This document shows positions 44,160 through 53,934 of a stretch of DNA of 64,000 nucleotides, one piece after another. Below the pieces are notes generated by a model. The model did no database searches and was not told where the DNA came from. It worked only from the letters and a program-made list of their open reading frames with translations. The translations under genes were made by a program, and so were the position numbers. Origin of the DNA: Branchiostoma belcheri. Lineage: Eukaryota > Chordata > Leptocardii > Amphioxiformes > Branchiostomatidae. Numbering within the stretch: the stretch's first letter is position 1; every line of letters begins with the position of its first letter. The stretch spans positions 103,012-167,011 of the forward strand of contig NW_017803379.1 of the NCBI RefSeq assembly GCF_001625305.1. The letters are read 5' to 3'.

Positions 44160-45130
44160 TTATTGTCCTCTTTTCTTTTCTCTGGTGAACACCAGTGCTT
44201 CAGTAGCCCAGAGTCATGAGTATAACTATTTATCATGCCATGTTAGATATTGGTTTTTTGTTCGTTGTGAAATCCCCAAGGCTATCGCAGTTCTCTCCTT
44301 TATACAATGATTTAAGAGATTGTCACCCAGGATACTCAGTAATTCAAAACTAGCTGACACAAGAATTGTCCTGACTTGAACCTATGCTGTCGGTTCAAAG
44401 GCAAGATGAAAATGTCTAGTGATGCTGCTTTTGTTGCCTTTGTGTCCTGGACATTTCTACGGCAGGCCCTACTTTGGACGTTACAACAGACAGTTGATTT
44501 GAACAATATTATTTGATACGTGAAACAAATTCTGGTTGGCCTTGAGCTTGCTTCCCAATAGATAAACATCAGTGGTCTAGGCCAGTGTGTATAGGCCAGG
44601 AGTCAAATGTGTCCTACATGTATGCTTTTTCCTGTACAATGTAACAGTGGTGATGAAAAAGTTACAGATAATATTGGTATTATTTTTGTTAATGATTATT
44701 AGTCTTGTCCTAAAGAAAAACATGGATAGATCTCTGGTTACATCTACTTTTGATGCTATCATTTAACTTTACCTGACATCGCTCTAGGATTGATCCTATA
44801 CATTTCTCAACACGGTTTTTACAGGTTAGGAAGTGTAGCACTTAAAACAACTTCAGACAAGGTAGCTGCAGTGTTTTCTTAAGACCTGGCCTTCAGAGTC
44901 TACGATTGTTTCAGACATCTTGAGATCAACGATACCTTGGAGACTGGAAGGAAGCTTGTCGGTAAATCATCAGTCTAGACGGAGGATTGATTATTGAAAA
45001 ATCAATGTGATGATATACCTGTGAGGAATGCTCCTTGTTAGAGAAACAAAAAGATCTCTATGTCTACAAAACATGAAGGTGTCAACATGTAATGTATTAT
45101 GAAATGTACCACAAAAAGTACCATTTGCAA
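44160..45130. other. Non-coding sequence, nothing recognised
   Basis: AT-rich unique sequence. No exon supported. Confidence 0.4.
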
Positions 45131-45137
45131 AGCAACA

Positions 45138-45325
45138 TAATGTTTACCCACACATGGTCTAGCGTAACAAACTACTGCTTTGTTTATTCTTACTTAAACA
45201 CATTTATATACATGGTAACCAGTCCCACCAACTCTGTCCTGCCACTTGCTACATAATGCAATCCAACACCAAACAGCACTTGTCACCATGGTGACAGCCA
45301 TCTGCCTGTCATTGACCTTATTTCT
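45138..45325 (-). repeat. Interspersed repeat family D, copy 4
   Basis: Minus strand: GGCTGTCACCATGGTGACAAG, GGTGTTGGATTGCATTATGT, AGCAAGTGGCAGGACAGAG, AAATGTGTTTAAGTAAGAAT and GCAGTAGTTTGTTACGCTAG. It is the most complete copy at the 3' side. Confidence 0.75.
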
Positions 45326-45400
45326 TTAATTTGTTTTTTTATTAACATGCATCAGTTTTGAGGTACCCAGAGGATGACGTCCATAGTAATCAGTATGGAC
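45325..45400 (+). mobile_element. PIF/Harbinger-like MITE, solo right end
   Basis: TTTTATTAACATGCATCAG, GAGGTACCCAGAGGATGACG and CCATAGTAATCA match the right end of the 29909-30308 element (ATTCGCACGCGCGCATCAG, GGGGTTCCCAGATGATG, CCATATAATCA). The terminus is degraded and the rest is missing. Confidence 0.6.
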
Positions 45401-45409
45401 TAAGTGGAG

Positions 45410-45740
45410 AACTTGACTGTGAGTTACACAACGAGCACAAGGCGGATCACCGATTGTGTATTTTTCCACATTATCTAACACCGAGAACCAGCAAATTTAA
45501 TTGTTGTGGCCTCACCCACAAGCCAAGATAACATTTCTATCAAAATACATATCTGGTGTGTAATATGCCTTAAGGGAGTTTATAGGGTTATGCAATGCAG
45601 ATTTTCACAGCTGAACTCCGAACCATCTGGCCATAGAAGATTAATATCAGCTCTGTCATCTACAGGGTCACAGCTTTAGCACACAAGGAGGCACAGCTAA
45701 GATTAGTGGCATGGCCCCCTGATAGGGCCTAACAGCAATA
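45410..45740. promoter_or_regulatory. Candidate conserved non-coding element
   Basis: Unique block lying between a solo MITE end and a complete MITE copy. Contains GCGGATCACCGATTGTG, AGCAAATTTAATTGTTGTGG and AGAAGATTAATATCAGC. No supported frame. Confidence 0.28.
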
Positions 45741-45796
45741 CATTACATGCTGATACCCCTACTTCCTGTGGAACCAAGGACTCACAGTTTATATAA

Positions 45797-46168
45797 GGCC
45801 ATGTTGATTGGATTATGTCCTTGGATGACATCCTTTGGAAACCCCCAAAGTGATCGAGTATGCGAATAAAAAAAATTTTGGCAAAAAAAAAGTTGCCTTC
45901 TTTATGAAATCTACTTGGTAATAAAGGTTGAAGAAATGACTAAACTTCATCTTCATTTTCATTTTTTCACATCTTTACTTCTTTTTCTTTGGAATTGATG
46001 TTGACAACATTAATATCATTTTCCAATATTTGTTTTGAATTTACGGCATATATTTGCTCATTTTGCAGTTGCTTTGTACGATTTACAGTATGGCTGAAAA
46101 CTTTTGGAAACGGACAAAAATTTATGTTCATGCAGATGTCATCTATATATTATCAAATCAACATGGCC
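45797..46168 (-). mobile_element. PIF/Harbinger-like MITE, copy 2 (372 bp)
   Basis: GGCCATGTTGATTGGATTATG at the left and its diverged reverse complement at the right end, flanked by TAA on both sides (45794-45796 and 46169-46171). The interior matches the 29909 copy in opposite orientation (ACGATTTACAGTATGG, TTTGGAAACGG, poly(A) next to the end). Arms differ at several sites, so this copy is older. No transposase frame. Confidence 0.85.
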
Positions 46169-46229
46169 TAACTTATCAGACAATACATTAGGTTCAGACT
46201 TATGTTCTGTGTTGTGGTGAGACAGGCAA

Positions 46230-46480
46230 CGTTTGCAGCACTGGGAAGGCCTAGTGGCTAGGCTAGCCAAGTGGCTAGGCTAGTGGATATGAGATCAAGA
46301 TGTCTCAGGTTCGATCCCCAGCAGTCTTGGCTAGACATTTTGTAGGGCACTTTACACATTTTTTTCACTCCACCCAGGTGTAAAAGTCTGTACCTGACTG
46401 GTTGGAGAGGTAATAGGTGGTACATGTACTAGTCGTAGGGATCTGTGGTTTTGACCTTGGTGCTGAAACAAAAGTTAGGC
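46230..46480 (+). mobile_element. SINE family B copy
   Basis: The head GGCCTAGTGGCTAGGCTAG (with an internal duplication of GTGGCTAGGCTAG) leads to a B-box GGTTCGATCCCC, then CACTCCACCCAGGTGTAAA, GTCTGTACCTGACTGG and an end with GACCTTGGTGCTGAAAC. The CACCCAGGTGTGAA-type core is shared with 49285-49705. Confidence 0.7.
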
Positions 46481-46489
46481 ATCATTTCA

Positions 46490-46920
46490 AATATACGACA
46501 ATCTATAGAATAGAAACAATGCTTTGGAAGGTATAGTCAGCTTTACTCAACTTTACTTTCTTTCTCTTTTTCTTATCTTTGCATCAAACTGTGAATTCCT
46601 CAGAGAATTCAATGCAAGTTGTAGAGACCTCCCAGGGTTTGGAATACCCTCTTACCATGCAAGTCATGGTTCTGTGCAAGACTTTTTGGAGATTCCGGTT
46701 TACATGGCACCCAAGTTATCATTTTTTTAAATTCAGTATCTAGTAAACGATGTAGGTGAGAACATCTACCTTTTGTGTTGGGACAAAAGTTTTACTGTTA
46801 AGATGGGCAACCTGAGAAAAAAAACTGCCTCCTTTACTGAAACAATGGAAACCATTTGGAGCATGCTGCCTGACTTATTAAGGCATGTCCCTAAGATAAA
46901 TGTGACACTCAATCTTGTTT
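46490..46920. other. Non-coding sequence, nothing recognised
   Basis: Overlapping short frames on both strands near 46770-47050 carry no motif. No exon. Confidence 0.35.
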
Positions 46921-46929
46921 CCTGTTGGG

Positions 46930-47200
46930 TCTTAAGGCAAAGTTTTTCCCAATTATCCCACAGTCCCAAATTGGGCATGGGGATTACTCCATCAATCACG
47001 CCGTAGTTAGGTTCTTGCGGGTCCTGGAATAGTTCTACTTGTGTCGCCATTGTTCAAACGTGACGCAGACTTTGACGCGGGGGGACACTGACTTTGATCA
47101 CCGTGATGACAGCTGCAACAAACTCGGGATAACAGCAATTTGAACACCGATCAATATCTGTTCAGCATCTCGGCAATGGGATCACAGTTCCTTGTACATA
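46930..47200. promoter_or_regulatory. Candidate conserved non-coding element with SOX- and TCF-like sites
   Basis: CpG-dense against its background (GTGACGCAGACTTTGACGCGG). Contains CATTGTT (47048-47054, SOX-like) and CTTTGATC (47092-47099, TCF/LEF-like) within 50 bp, and CAATCACGCCGTAG. No supported coding frame. Motif matches of this length occur by chance; the composition is the stronger clue. Confidence 0.35.
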
Positions 47201-47224
47201 TGTACAAAGTAAGGCTAGCCCACA

Positions 47225-47365
47225 CCAATGTATTTCTTGTTTCTCAGACATTTTTGAAGTCAAAAGTTTTAGTAATAGATCTGGGAGGAAAGCTGACTGT
47301 ATTCAGTCCCTGATACTGTATGTACCAAGGTGCAAACTTTCTCCTCATACTCAGTTTTCACGTTT
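47225..47365 (+). repeat. Interspersed repeat family G copy
   Basis: GGGAGGAAAGCTGACTGTAT, TCAGTCCCTGATACTGTATG and ACCAAGGTGCAAAC align with 11440-11500 and with the minus strand of 34415-34535. Confidence 0.6.
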
Positions 47366-47940
47366 GTCTTGAGTACAATTTTTACCTTCCCCAAGAAGGT
47401 TATGTTTTTGATAGTGTTTGTATGTGGTATGTGGTTTAGCATGATAACTCAAGAAGCTTTAGATGGATTGTCATGATACTTGGTAGGTGGTTAGGTCTTG
47501 AGCTATCAAAGAAACAATTAGACTCTGGACCACCTGGCAGCTTTCGTTAGAACTGCAGCAGAACTACTGGTTTTGCTAATTGTTTAAAAGAACAACTATA
47601 TATCTTGTGTTCTGCACATGCTAGGGTCTTGATTTTTGTTTTTCAACCCGGGAACCGACACATCAAATTGGCATGGCCTAAATGGGAGATTTCAAGACTC
47701 TGCTTCATGGTACTTTCAAGGGTTGTTTGGTCAAACCTGATGTGATATTGGAGAGATGGTCTGATTGAATGAGATTCGAATCTTCAGAGAAGCATTTGAA
47801 ATATTTATGAGGCCATTACGCTCAGGTTGATCCTCTTCAGGCATAGTTTGAATTTCAAGAGTGACAATGCTGCTTTCATCTAAGATGCCCCAGGAACCCA
47901 GCGATTACGATAACTCTAGATCAGTATCATTTTGTACAGG
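47365..47940. other. Non-coding sequence
   Basis: No exon. The part at 47740-47930 (CTAAGATGCCCCAGG ... GCGATTACGATAACTC) is unique and may be a weak non-coding element candidate. Confidence 0.35.
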
Positions 47941-48070
47941 ATGCTACATGTACATCTCCAGTGGGGGTACAGTTCCATATCACATAACTCAGAGTATTGT
48001 AAGGTCACTGTTTTGATGTGATCATAGATCTTCTGCCCCAGCTTCAGTACCATTCATGATAGATGGAATT
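47940..48070 (+). repeat. Outer repeat module, copy 1 (copy 2 at 48640-48790)
   Basis: GATGCTACATGTACATCTCC, CACATAACTCAGAGTATTGT and GATCATAG...GCCCCAGCTTCAGTA recur in order at 48647-48765 (GATGCTACATGTACAT, CACATAACTCAGGGAATTGT, GATCATAGCCCCAACTTGAG). Confidence 0.65.
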
Positions 48071-48111
48071 GGCAGCCGTGTTTTTTGGCTGGAATGTTCA
48101 AGAGTTTGTAT

Positions 48112-48300
48112 GGCTGGTATAACTCTAACAAATCTTTGTTATAACACACCAACTTGTGTATTTGTATCTGTACAGCTGATATAACAGCCCTTCAGCTTCT
48201 GTATCTTGATCTGTAAAGCCGGTATAACCCCCTATATATGGTGTAACACACCAGCTTCTGTATCTGTATAGCTGGTATAAATGCCCTTCAGCATAACATG
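48112..48300 (+). repeat. Imperfect minisatellite, about 60-bp unit, three copies
   Basis: Unit AGCTGGTATAAC(T)GCCCTTCAG / TATAACACACCAGCTTCTG / TATCTGTAC(A)GC. Copies start near 48112, 48175 and 48220-48280. A solo copy lies at 3205-3255. Confidence 0.65.
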
Positions 48301-48545
48301 CCTACTGCATGGAAAGACTTGTAGTCCATGTACATGTATTAGCAGTGCTCAAATTGGAAGATTCTGTAAAAAAAAAAAGCCAGTAGTTGCTGTTATACAT
48401 GTATACATGTACAGAACTGTAGGGTCAGCTAGGTGTTAGTTGATGCCTGACCTCAGTTCTCAATGGGATACAGAATTACTCTATTTGAAACTTTTTATCC
48501 TATCTATAATCAGAGTAATGAAGTGTTGTCTGTAAGATTGCATGT

Positions 48546-49285
48546 CCTTAAGATAATACACCACAAATCCTGTTAAGCCCTGGCTTACAGGAGATCCAAG
48601 GAGATCACCATTTCCAGCAATACTTACCAGTAAGTACAGATGCTACATGTACATATACATGTACATCTCTATCAGGGTACAATACCATAACACATAACTC
48701 AGGGAATTGTTTGAAATAAGATCACTATTTCTTATTAGTATGATCATAGCCCCAACTTGAGTAGCATGCATCCTATCAGAGTATTGAAGTGTAAAAATGT
48801 CTTGAGATTTGGTTGTGTTTTTAAGGTAATCCAGCTCAAATCCAGTAAATCTCCAGATTACAACAGAGCTTCAATGAGATCAGCATTAACAGCTATAACA
48901 CCAGTAAGTACAGATAGATTTCCACAAGGAGTAATGTGAGCATCTTTAAGGTACAAATCCTCCCAATCCCTATCTTACAACAAAGCTTCAATGAGGTTGG
49001 CATTTACAACAATAATATCAGCCACTACATATGGATTTTACAAGGAGAAAGACCTTTTTAAAGATAATCAATCCAGGACAAATCCTTCAAATCCCCAGAT
49101 TGCAACATGACTTCAATGGGATCAGCATTTGCAGCAATGATACCAGTAAATACAAATAGATTTTTCAAGGAGTAAGACTTGGCGTATCTTTAAGATAATC
49201 CAGCACAAATCCTGCAAAACCCTGGATTACAGCTCAGCTTGAATAATATCACAATTTACAGTAATGTTTGCCAGTAAGTAAAGCT
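48546..49285 (+). repeat. Tandem array with about 123-bp unit, four to five copies
   Basis: Each unit has AAGATAATCCAGCACAAATCC, CCAGATTACAACA(G/T)AGCTTCAATG, AGATCAGCATT, and (C)CAGTAAGTACAGATAGATTT followed by CAAGGAGTAA. The end motif lies at about 48630, 48903, 49022, 49146 and 49270; spacing is about 120-126 bp in the last four. The first unit is separated by the outer module. A SINE (49285-49705) abuts the last unit. Confidence 0.85.
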
Positions 49286-49705
49286 TTTTAATAAATGGTT
49301 TTTATTGTCCAAACAGTACCCATGCAGTCGCAGCCTTTATACGGCTGAATTGATGCAGGGTATCACATAATAATCAATACAAATCACAACAATTACAACA
49401 TTCAAATAATACAAATGATACACATATTTGTCCCACAATTTTTTTTGTGGAACTGCCGCAAGGGTCTGTGCGGCTGCCATTCGGCGCCACAAGGTGACCT
49501 CAATACGACGTTCCCCAACCGAAGTTAGGTACCCATTCACACCTGGGTGGAGTGAGGAAATTCGTGTTAAGTGCCTTTCCCAAGGGCACAACGTCGGGGC
49601 GCATGTTCAGACATGTCCCGGGTACGACTCGGAATCGAACCCGGGTCTCCCGGTTCACAGTCTATTGCTCTAACCACTACACCACCCGACGCCACCTGTG
49701 GCGAC
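49285..49705 (-). mobile_element. SINE family B, full-length composite
   Basis: On the minus strand: a clear tRNA-like head (GGTGTAGTGGTTAGAGC A box; GGTTCGATTCC B box), the core CCCTTGGGAAAGGCACTTAA and CTCCACCCAGGTGTGAATGG, then a LINE-type tail with TTTGGACAATAAAAACC at the very end. It inserted at the edge of the 123-bp array. CpGs are well kept, so this is one of the youngest SINE copies here. Confidence 0.88.
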
Positions 49706-49709
49706 GCCA

Positions 49710-50005
49710 CCTCAAGGCCTTCTTTCCAAGGAAATGGTCACAGTAGTATCCAAGAGTCCTTTAATTGGTGTTACTATAATACTAAAAGATTGGTTTCTAA
49801 GTAGAGTAAGCTCTGCCTGATACATTGTGTGAGAAAAAAACTTGCATTTTAAGAGTTAAGCCATCAATGAAAATTAGGTAACACAAAATAAATCAACAAT
49901 GCTTAATTTATCTCATTATGACTACCTGTATGTATTCAAGACTGAATAAAAAAAAGACAGAAAGCAAAGCAAATGCATAAAGTTTAGCTTAAGCATGGGG
50001 ATGGT
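49710..50005. other. Non-coding spacer
   Basis: AT-rich. CGACGCCACCTGTGGCGACG (49688-49707) at its left border is a 20-bp near-palindrome at the SINE head. Confidence 0.4.
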
Positions 50006-50125
50006 CTACATGTAGCTCTGTGTATTCTTACTCAAACACATTCATATGTATGGTGACCAGCCCCTCCGGCTCTATCCTGTAACCCAACACCACAGCACCA
50101 GTTACCATGGTGACGGCCATCTGGT
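50005..50125 (-). repeat. Interspersed repeat family D, copy 5
   Basis: Minus strand: AGATGGCCGTCACCATGGTA, ACTGGTGCTGTGGTGTTGGG, then a deletion of the AGCAAGTGGCAGG part, AGGGGCTGGTCACCATACAT and AATGTGTTTGAGTAAGAATA. Confidence 0.65.
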
Positions 50126-50289
50126 ACAGAAGAGTAAAGTGAAAGTTTGTGAAAATACAAAAATGTCCCCTCTCTCACATTCCCTATGACATATTGCACA
50201 GTACGTATAACAGATTCTGATACAGCTGTAGTATAAAAGAATATTGAATTGCCCCAATTTGTAGGTTTGATGATACCATCTGTCATCTC

Positions 50290-50700
50290 TCCTGTAGCTG
50301 TTGTACAATAATGTAGTCAATTCACATAAAAGGTGGCACAACTGTGTGGAATACGACCGAGTTAACTGGCAGATATCCAGTCGCATCTGGACATGAGAAA
50401 TAGTTTACTCCACCCGAGTAGTCGTGGCCTCAATTTTCTACCTACTTGGTCTGAATCCATCTGTGCCAGTGGCATCAATTTTATATGAGTTTTCGGAACA
50501 CGGGCCACCATCTCAGGACGTGTTGTCGTTCTTCTCTTCCTGGTTCACCAGACTGATGGATAGCATGCACAACGTGGGAGAATTGCAGCCGTAACATATC
50601 ACCCTGTGGCTGTGCTGGGAGTACAGCACCTGTGTTAATAATTCATCAATACACACTGTAACTAAGTGGCGTATTTATGACTGGAGGAACTACACTTGGG
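50290..50700. promoter_or_regulatory. Candidate conserved non-coding element
   Basis: Unique, CpG-retaining block (GTGTGGAATACGACCGAG ... GAACACGGGCCACC ... GAATTGCAGCCGTAAC) that ends in CACCTGTGTTAATAATTC and GTGGCGTATTTATGAC. No supported coding frame. Confidence 0.33.
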
Positions 50701-50985
50701 GATCTACTGTACAGTTTTTTGTCTGAAGGTAGCAGTAAGCTAGGATTTTACAAAACTAAAATACAAACACTCAATGGAAAAAATATCTATATTACAACGA
50801 GTTTCATAAATAGTCTGCCATGTGTAAGATAGGAATAAGTGCATGCCCACTAGAGAGATCGGGCTGCTACAAAAAGCTACCTGACTGTGTGTTCACTACC
50901 AGACCAACAGAAACCAGTTATTTCAAATAGTTGCCACAATATCCCCATCATTTGAACATTTGGACAATCACCAAAAGACTGTGTT
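50700..50985. other. Non-coding spacer
   Basis: AT-rich unique sequence, nothing recognised. Confidence 0.4.
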
Positions 50986-51105
50986 ATTTTTTTTATTTTA
51001 TTCACATGGATTTTTGAGCATTGGATAGGAAGCACTTGTTGTGCTTATGTAAATCCGCTGCTCATAAAACATAATACAAATGTAAACATAAAGATAACAT
51101 AAAGA
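50985..51105 (-). mobile_element. LINE 3' end fragment, CR1-like
   Basis: Minus strand: GAGCAGCGGATTTACATAAG, CACAACAAGTGCTTCC and an end GTGAATAAAATAAA. This layout (short conserved stem plus AATAAA-type end) is typical of non-LTR 3' tails. No coding part remains. Confidence 0.45.
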
Positions 51106-51329
51106 CTGTGTTTCCAATAAGATCACAAAACCCACTCATTATGCAGTACGTGGGTCTATTCCACTGCCTTCAAAGAGGAAGTCAAAGTCAATCATAGCAA
51201 ACGTAGTACACATATGTAGTAGTATAAGTTGATCAGACAGTAGTTGTATGTTCTCTGTTGCTTTTAGTTTACTTTCTTTGACACTGTAGATGCAGTTAGC
51301 CTTCGGGCATGATTTTGCAAATTAAGAAT

Positions 51330-51870
51330 TATCATAATGTGATGTACCAGACATGTCCGTGGTGCTGAACTACTTTATCAATACACATTTCTGGATGAGA
51401 TGAGTTGGAATAATCTTGTTCTGCTGCACTGTTATTATGTAATGTACCAGACCTATCCTTGGTGCTAAACTTATTCATAAATATACAGCCTAGCTAAATG
51501 ATTTGAAAGCTGTACAGTCATTTTACATGTCCTGATTGCTCAGAGTAACATCTGAATGTCTGTTGTGCAGTGTTATAATGTCCTGTATAAGGCCTGTCCT
51601 TGGTGCTGAACTTCTTTAGAAACACACACCCTAACTATAAATGATGGCTTGGACAGCTACCAATCATTTTACATTACCAAATGGCTCAGAGTTCCATCTG
51701 AATGTCTGTTGTGTAATGTTATAATGTGCTGTACCATACCTGTCCTTGGTGCTGAAATCGTTCATAACTTCACACCTTAGAAAATGATGGTTTGGAGTAA
51801 CATCTGAGTATCTGTTGTACAGTGATAACATGTGCAGTATTGGGGCTTTCCTTGGTGTTGAACTTCTGGT
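51330..51870 (+). repeat. Tandem array marked by GTCCTTGGTGCTGAA, about five units
   Basis: The marker (TG)TACCAGACCTGTCCTTGG-TGCTGAACTT or a variant occurs at about 51345, 51440, 51585, 51735 and 51840, with ATCTGAATGTCTGTTGTG and AATGATGGCTTGGA parts between. Unit length is 95-150 bp. The array runs into the unique block that follows. Confidence 0.8.
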
Positions 51871-52470
51871 GGTTGTGACTCGTGATAGCACTCCGGCCAC
51901 AATACTCCTAAATAACAGGCTTGTGCAAGATTCAATGAACAGGAGGGTAAGTTCTCCTTTGGTGTTGGATAATGTGTTCCTATTGCTCTGTGCACCAGCT
52001 GTAACGACGGTTATTTCCATCCCAATTGCCTTCTTGGAAAGGCACTTTGAAGCCGGATCGATGAATGGCAGGGTAATGTTACGGGTTATCCAGCGTAAAG
52101 ACTCTCTCCAAGGCTCTTTATCTTCCAGAAGGATTTCCCGTCTTTCTTGATTCAATCAAACTTCCTTTAAGGAGACAGGAATGCTCAAGAGGTCTAATCC
52201 AGATTGCTTCTTCCACCCATTTGTTTCCATTTTGCCGAACGGGGGCATTTTATTTGAAAATGGAGCAATTCTTGGGCCGTAAAAAGAGAAGCCCATTGCT
52301 TGATCATTCCCTGGACTTTGATCTGAGCTTAACCAAGGGTGTGATATCGATCTAAACAAGTTCCTTTGGTCTACTTTCTTGCTGGAGGGATACGGTCTGG
52401 ATCGATGGCTGGTGTTTTCTTTCACGCCACGGCTGCTCCTTTTATCCCCCGACAAGACCTTCACTCAGGA
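51870..52470. promoter_or_regulatory. Large candidate conserved non-coding element
   Basis: About 600 bp of unique, CpG-retaining sequence (GTAACGACGGTTATTTCC ... GAAGCCGGATCGATG ... TTTTGCCGAACGGGGGC ... GGATACGGTCTGGATCG). The minus strand is open over 267 codons with a single TGA at 52156-52158, but the frame runs on into the tandem array, lacks any motif and has no splice signals, so I treat it as chance. Confidence 0.35.
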
Positions 52471-52759
52471 CTCCTGTGTAATGGGTAGTGAAGTGCACTC
52501 ATTCTCAATCAATAGCAGGGTCACGGCTAGTCCTGCATGTTACAGCTGATGGATTGGAGCAGAGAGATTCAGACCTGTAGGTGCAAAACTTGAGGATCTC
52601 TTTCATCACTTCTTGTAGAGCATCTCATTCTGCTAACTTCTGGTCTGATGTTGACTGTCAGGTCAAGTAAGTCAGACTGTAACAAACATTCTGAGAGAAA
52701 GATGCAATAAATCACACATAACAAACCATAAGGAATGCTTGTTCTCCATCTGCCTATCC

Positions 52760-52940
52760 TTCAATCCATCCATCACATCATCCTTCCATTGTTCAATCCC
52801 TCTCTCCATCCATCTATCTCTCTATCCATCCACCTCTCCATCCATCTACCTCTCCATCCATCCATCTCGATCTCCATCCATCCATCCATCCATCCATCCA
52901 TCCAACCATCTATCCATCCATCCATCCATCCATCCATCCA
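52760..52940. repeat. (TCCA)n microsatellite region
   Basis: TCCATCCATC runs mixed with TCTC and TCAA variants; purest at 52855-52938. The serine/isoleucine/histidine/proline-rich frames across it are repeat translations. Confidence 0.95.
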
Positions 52941-52959
52941 CTATTTTATACCATGTCCT

Positions 52960-53360
52960 CTAGACTCTAAACCCTTTTTACCAGCAGCAATTGCAACATC
53001 TTTGATGGTTCATATTATCGGCTACTGCCCAAATGTGCATTGGAGATTTGTATAATGGGTAAAAGGGTCCTTCTAGGTTCCATGACCCATGTAACTGTTA
53101 TGACCCTAATCCACGGCTTTTGCCTGCAGACAGTGAAGAAGGGTTAGTGTTATAGTTGTAGGAAGTGCTGGTATTACTGCGTAGGATGTTAATGGGGCAA
53201 GAATCACTTTATCAGAAGCAGAGGGAACATCTAATGGGCCATCAACTGTCACAGTTATAGACCAGCACTGTATTTTGTACCCCATTCAGGTTCAAGTTAA
53301 AAGTCAGGAAGCAAACATTGAAAAAAAAGACTTTTACACTACAAGTGAAACTGAAATTGT
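52960..53360. other. Non-coding sequence, nothing recognised
   Basis: Unique sequence between the microsatellite and the SINE. Confidence 0.4.
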
Positions 53361-53364
53361 GCAC

Positions 53365-53745
53365 CAAGGTGGTAATGTTGTCTTGTGGTTAGGGTTGTTG
53401 GCAAAGAACTCGAAAGTTCTAGGTTTGAATCCCTGGCAGTCTTCATTTGTTTTGTCCTTGGGAAAGGCACTTACAATTATGACCTATTTCTTCATCCAGC
53501 TTGGGTGAAAACGAGTACCTAGGTTTGGAAAAGGGACTTTTTTCGTGGGACGTAAAGGTAGAGGTCCTGTGTTTGAGGAGAGCCAAACCTTGAGCATGTT
53601 AAAGATCCCGCCACACTTATTGAAAAGATAAGTGTGAGTGGTACCTTACAGTCCAGTTAAACACTGCTTATACATACATGTACTGTACAAAATAAGTCAG
53701 TGTATTTATGCCTAAGGCGGTTTATCGGTTATGCAAAACAAAAAC
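53365..53745 (+). mobile_element. SINE family A, near full length
   Basis: Head GTTGTCTTGTGGTTAGGG, B-box-like AGGTTTGAATCCC, core TTGTCCTTGGGAAAGGCACTT, GGGTGAAAACGAGTACC, GGACGTAAAGGTAGAGGTCC, GAGAGCCAAACCTTGAGCATG, then TTGAAAAGATAAG, a shortened tail and GGCGGTTTATCGGTTATGC followed by AAAACAAAA. Confidence 0.86.
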
Positions 53746-53934
53746 TAACCATCAGTATTCTTCTGCACTGTGCAAGAACTCATTGAAAAACTGTTTTTCC
53801 CGTATACAGTATACTGCTCCCTACAGACACCCACATGCAACATACATGGACTGATGATACACGAAAAGTTTATTGTTCTTTCCCTTGAAAGGCACTAATG
53901 GACCCAGGAGCTTACTGAGTAAACGTATTCATGG

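Noticed and set aside
44026..44310. 94-codon frame across the foldback element
   Set aside because: The frame is a by-product of the palindrome.
48820..49285. Repeated CAGTAAGT as splice donors of a multi-exon gene
   Set aside because: The word lacks the G of a CAG|GTAAGT donor and recurs with the 123-bp period without open frames between copies.
49620..49705. Functional tRNA gene on the minus strand
   Set aside because: The boxes are good, but the sequence continues without a break into the SINE core and LINE-type tail, and no proper acceptor stem closes it.
51664..52464. A 267-codon minus-strand open region interrupted by a single TGA, possibly a gene with read-through or selenocysteine
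   Set aside because: It runs through a tandem array into a unique block, has no motif, no splice sites and no SECIS-like evidence. An open stretch of this length with one stop is expected a few times by chance in six frames over 64 kb.
52735..53055. 106-codon Ser/Ile/His/Pro repeat protein
   Set aside because: It is the translation of the (TCCA)n microsatellite.
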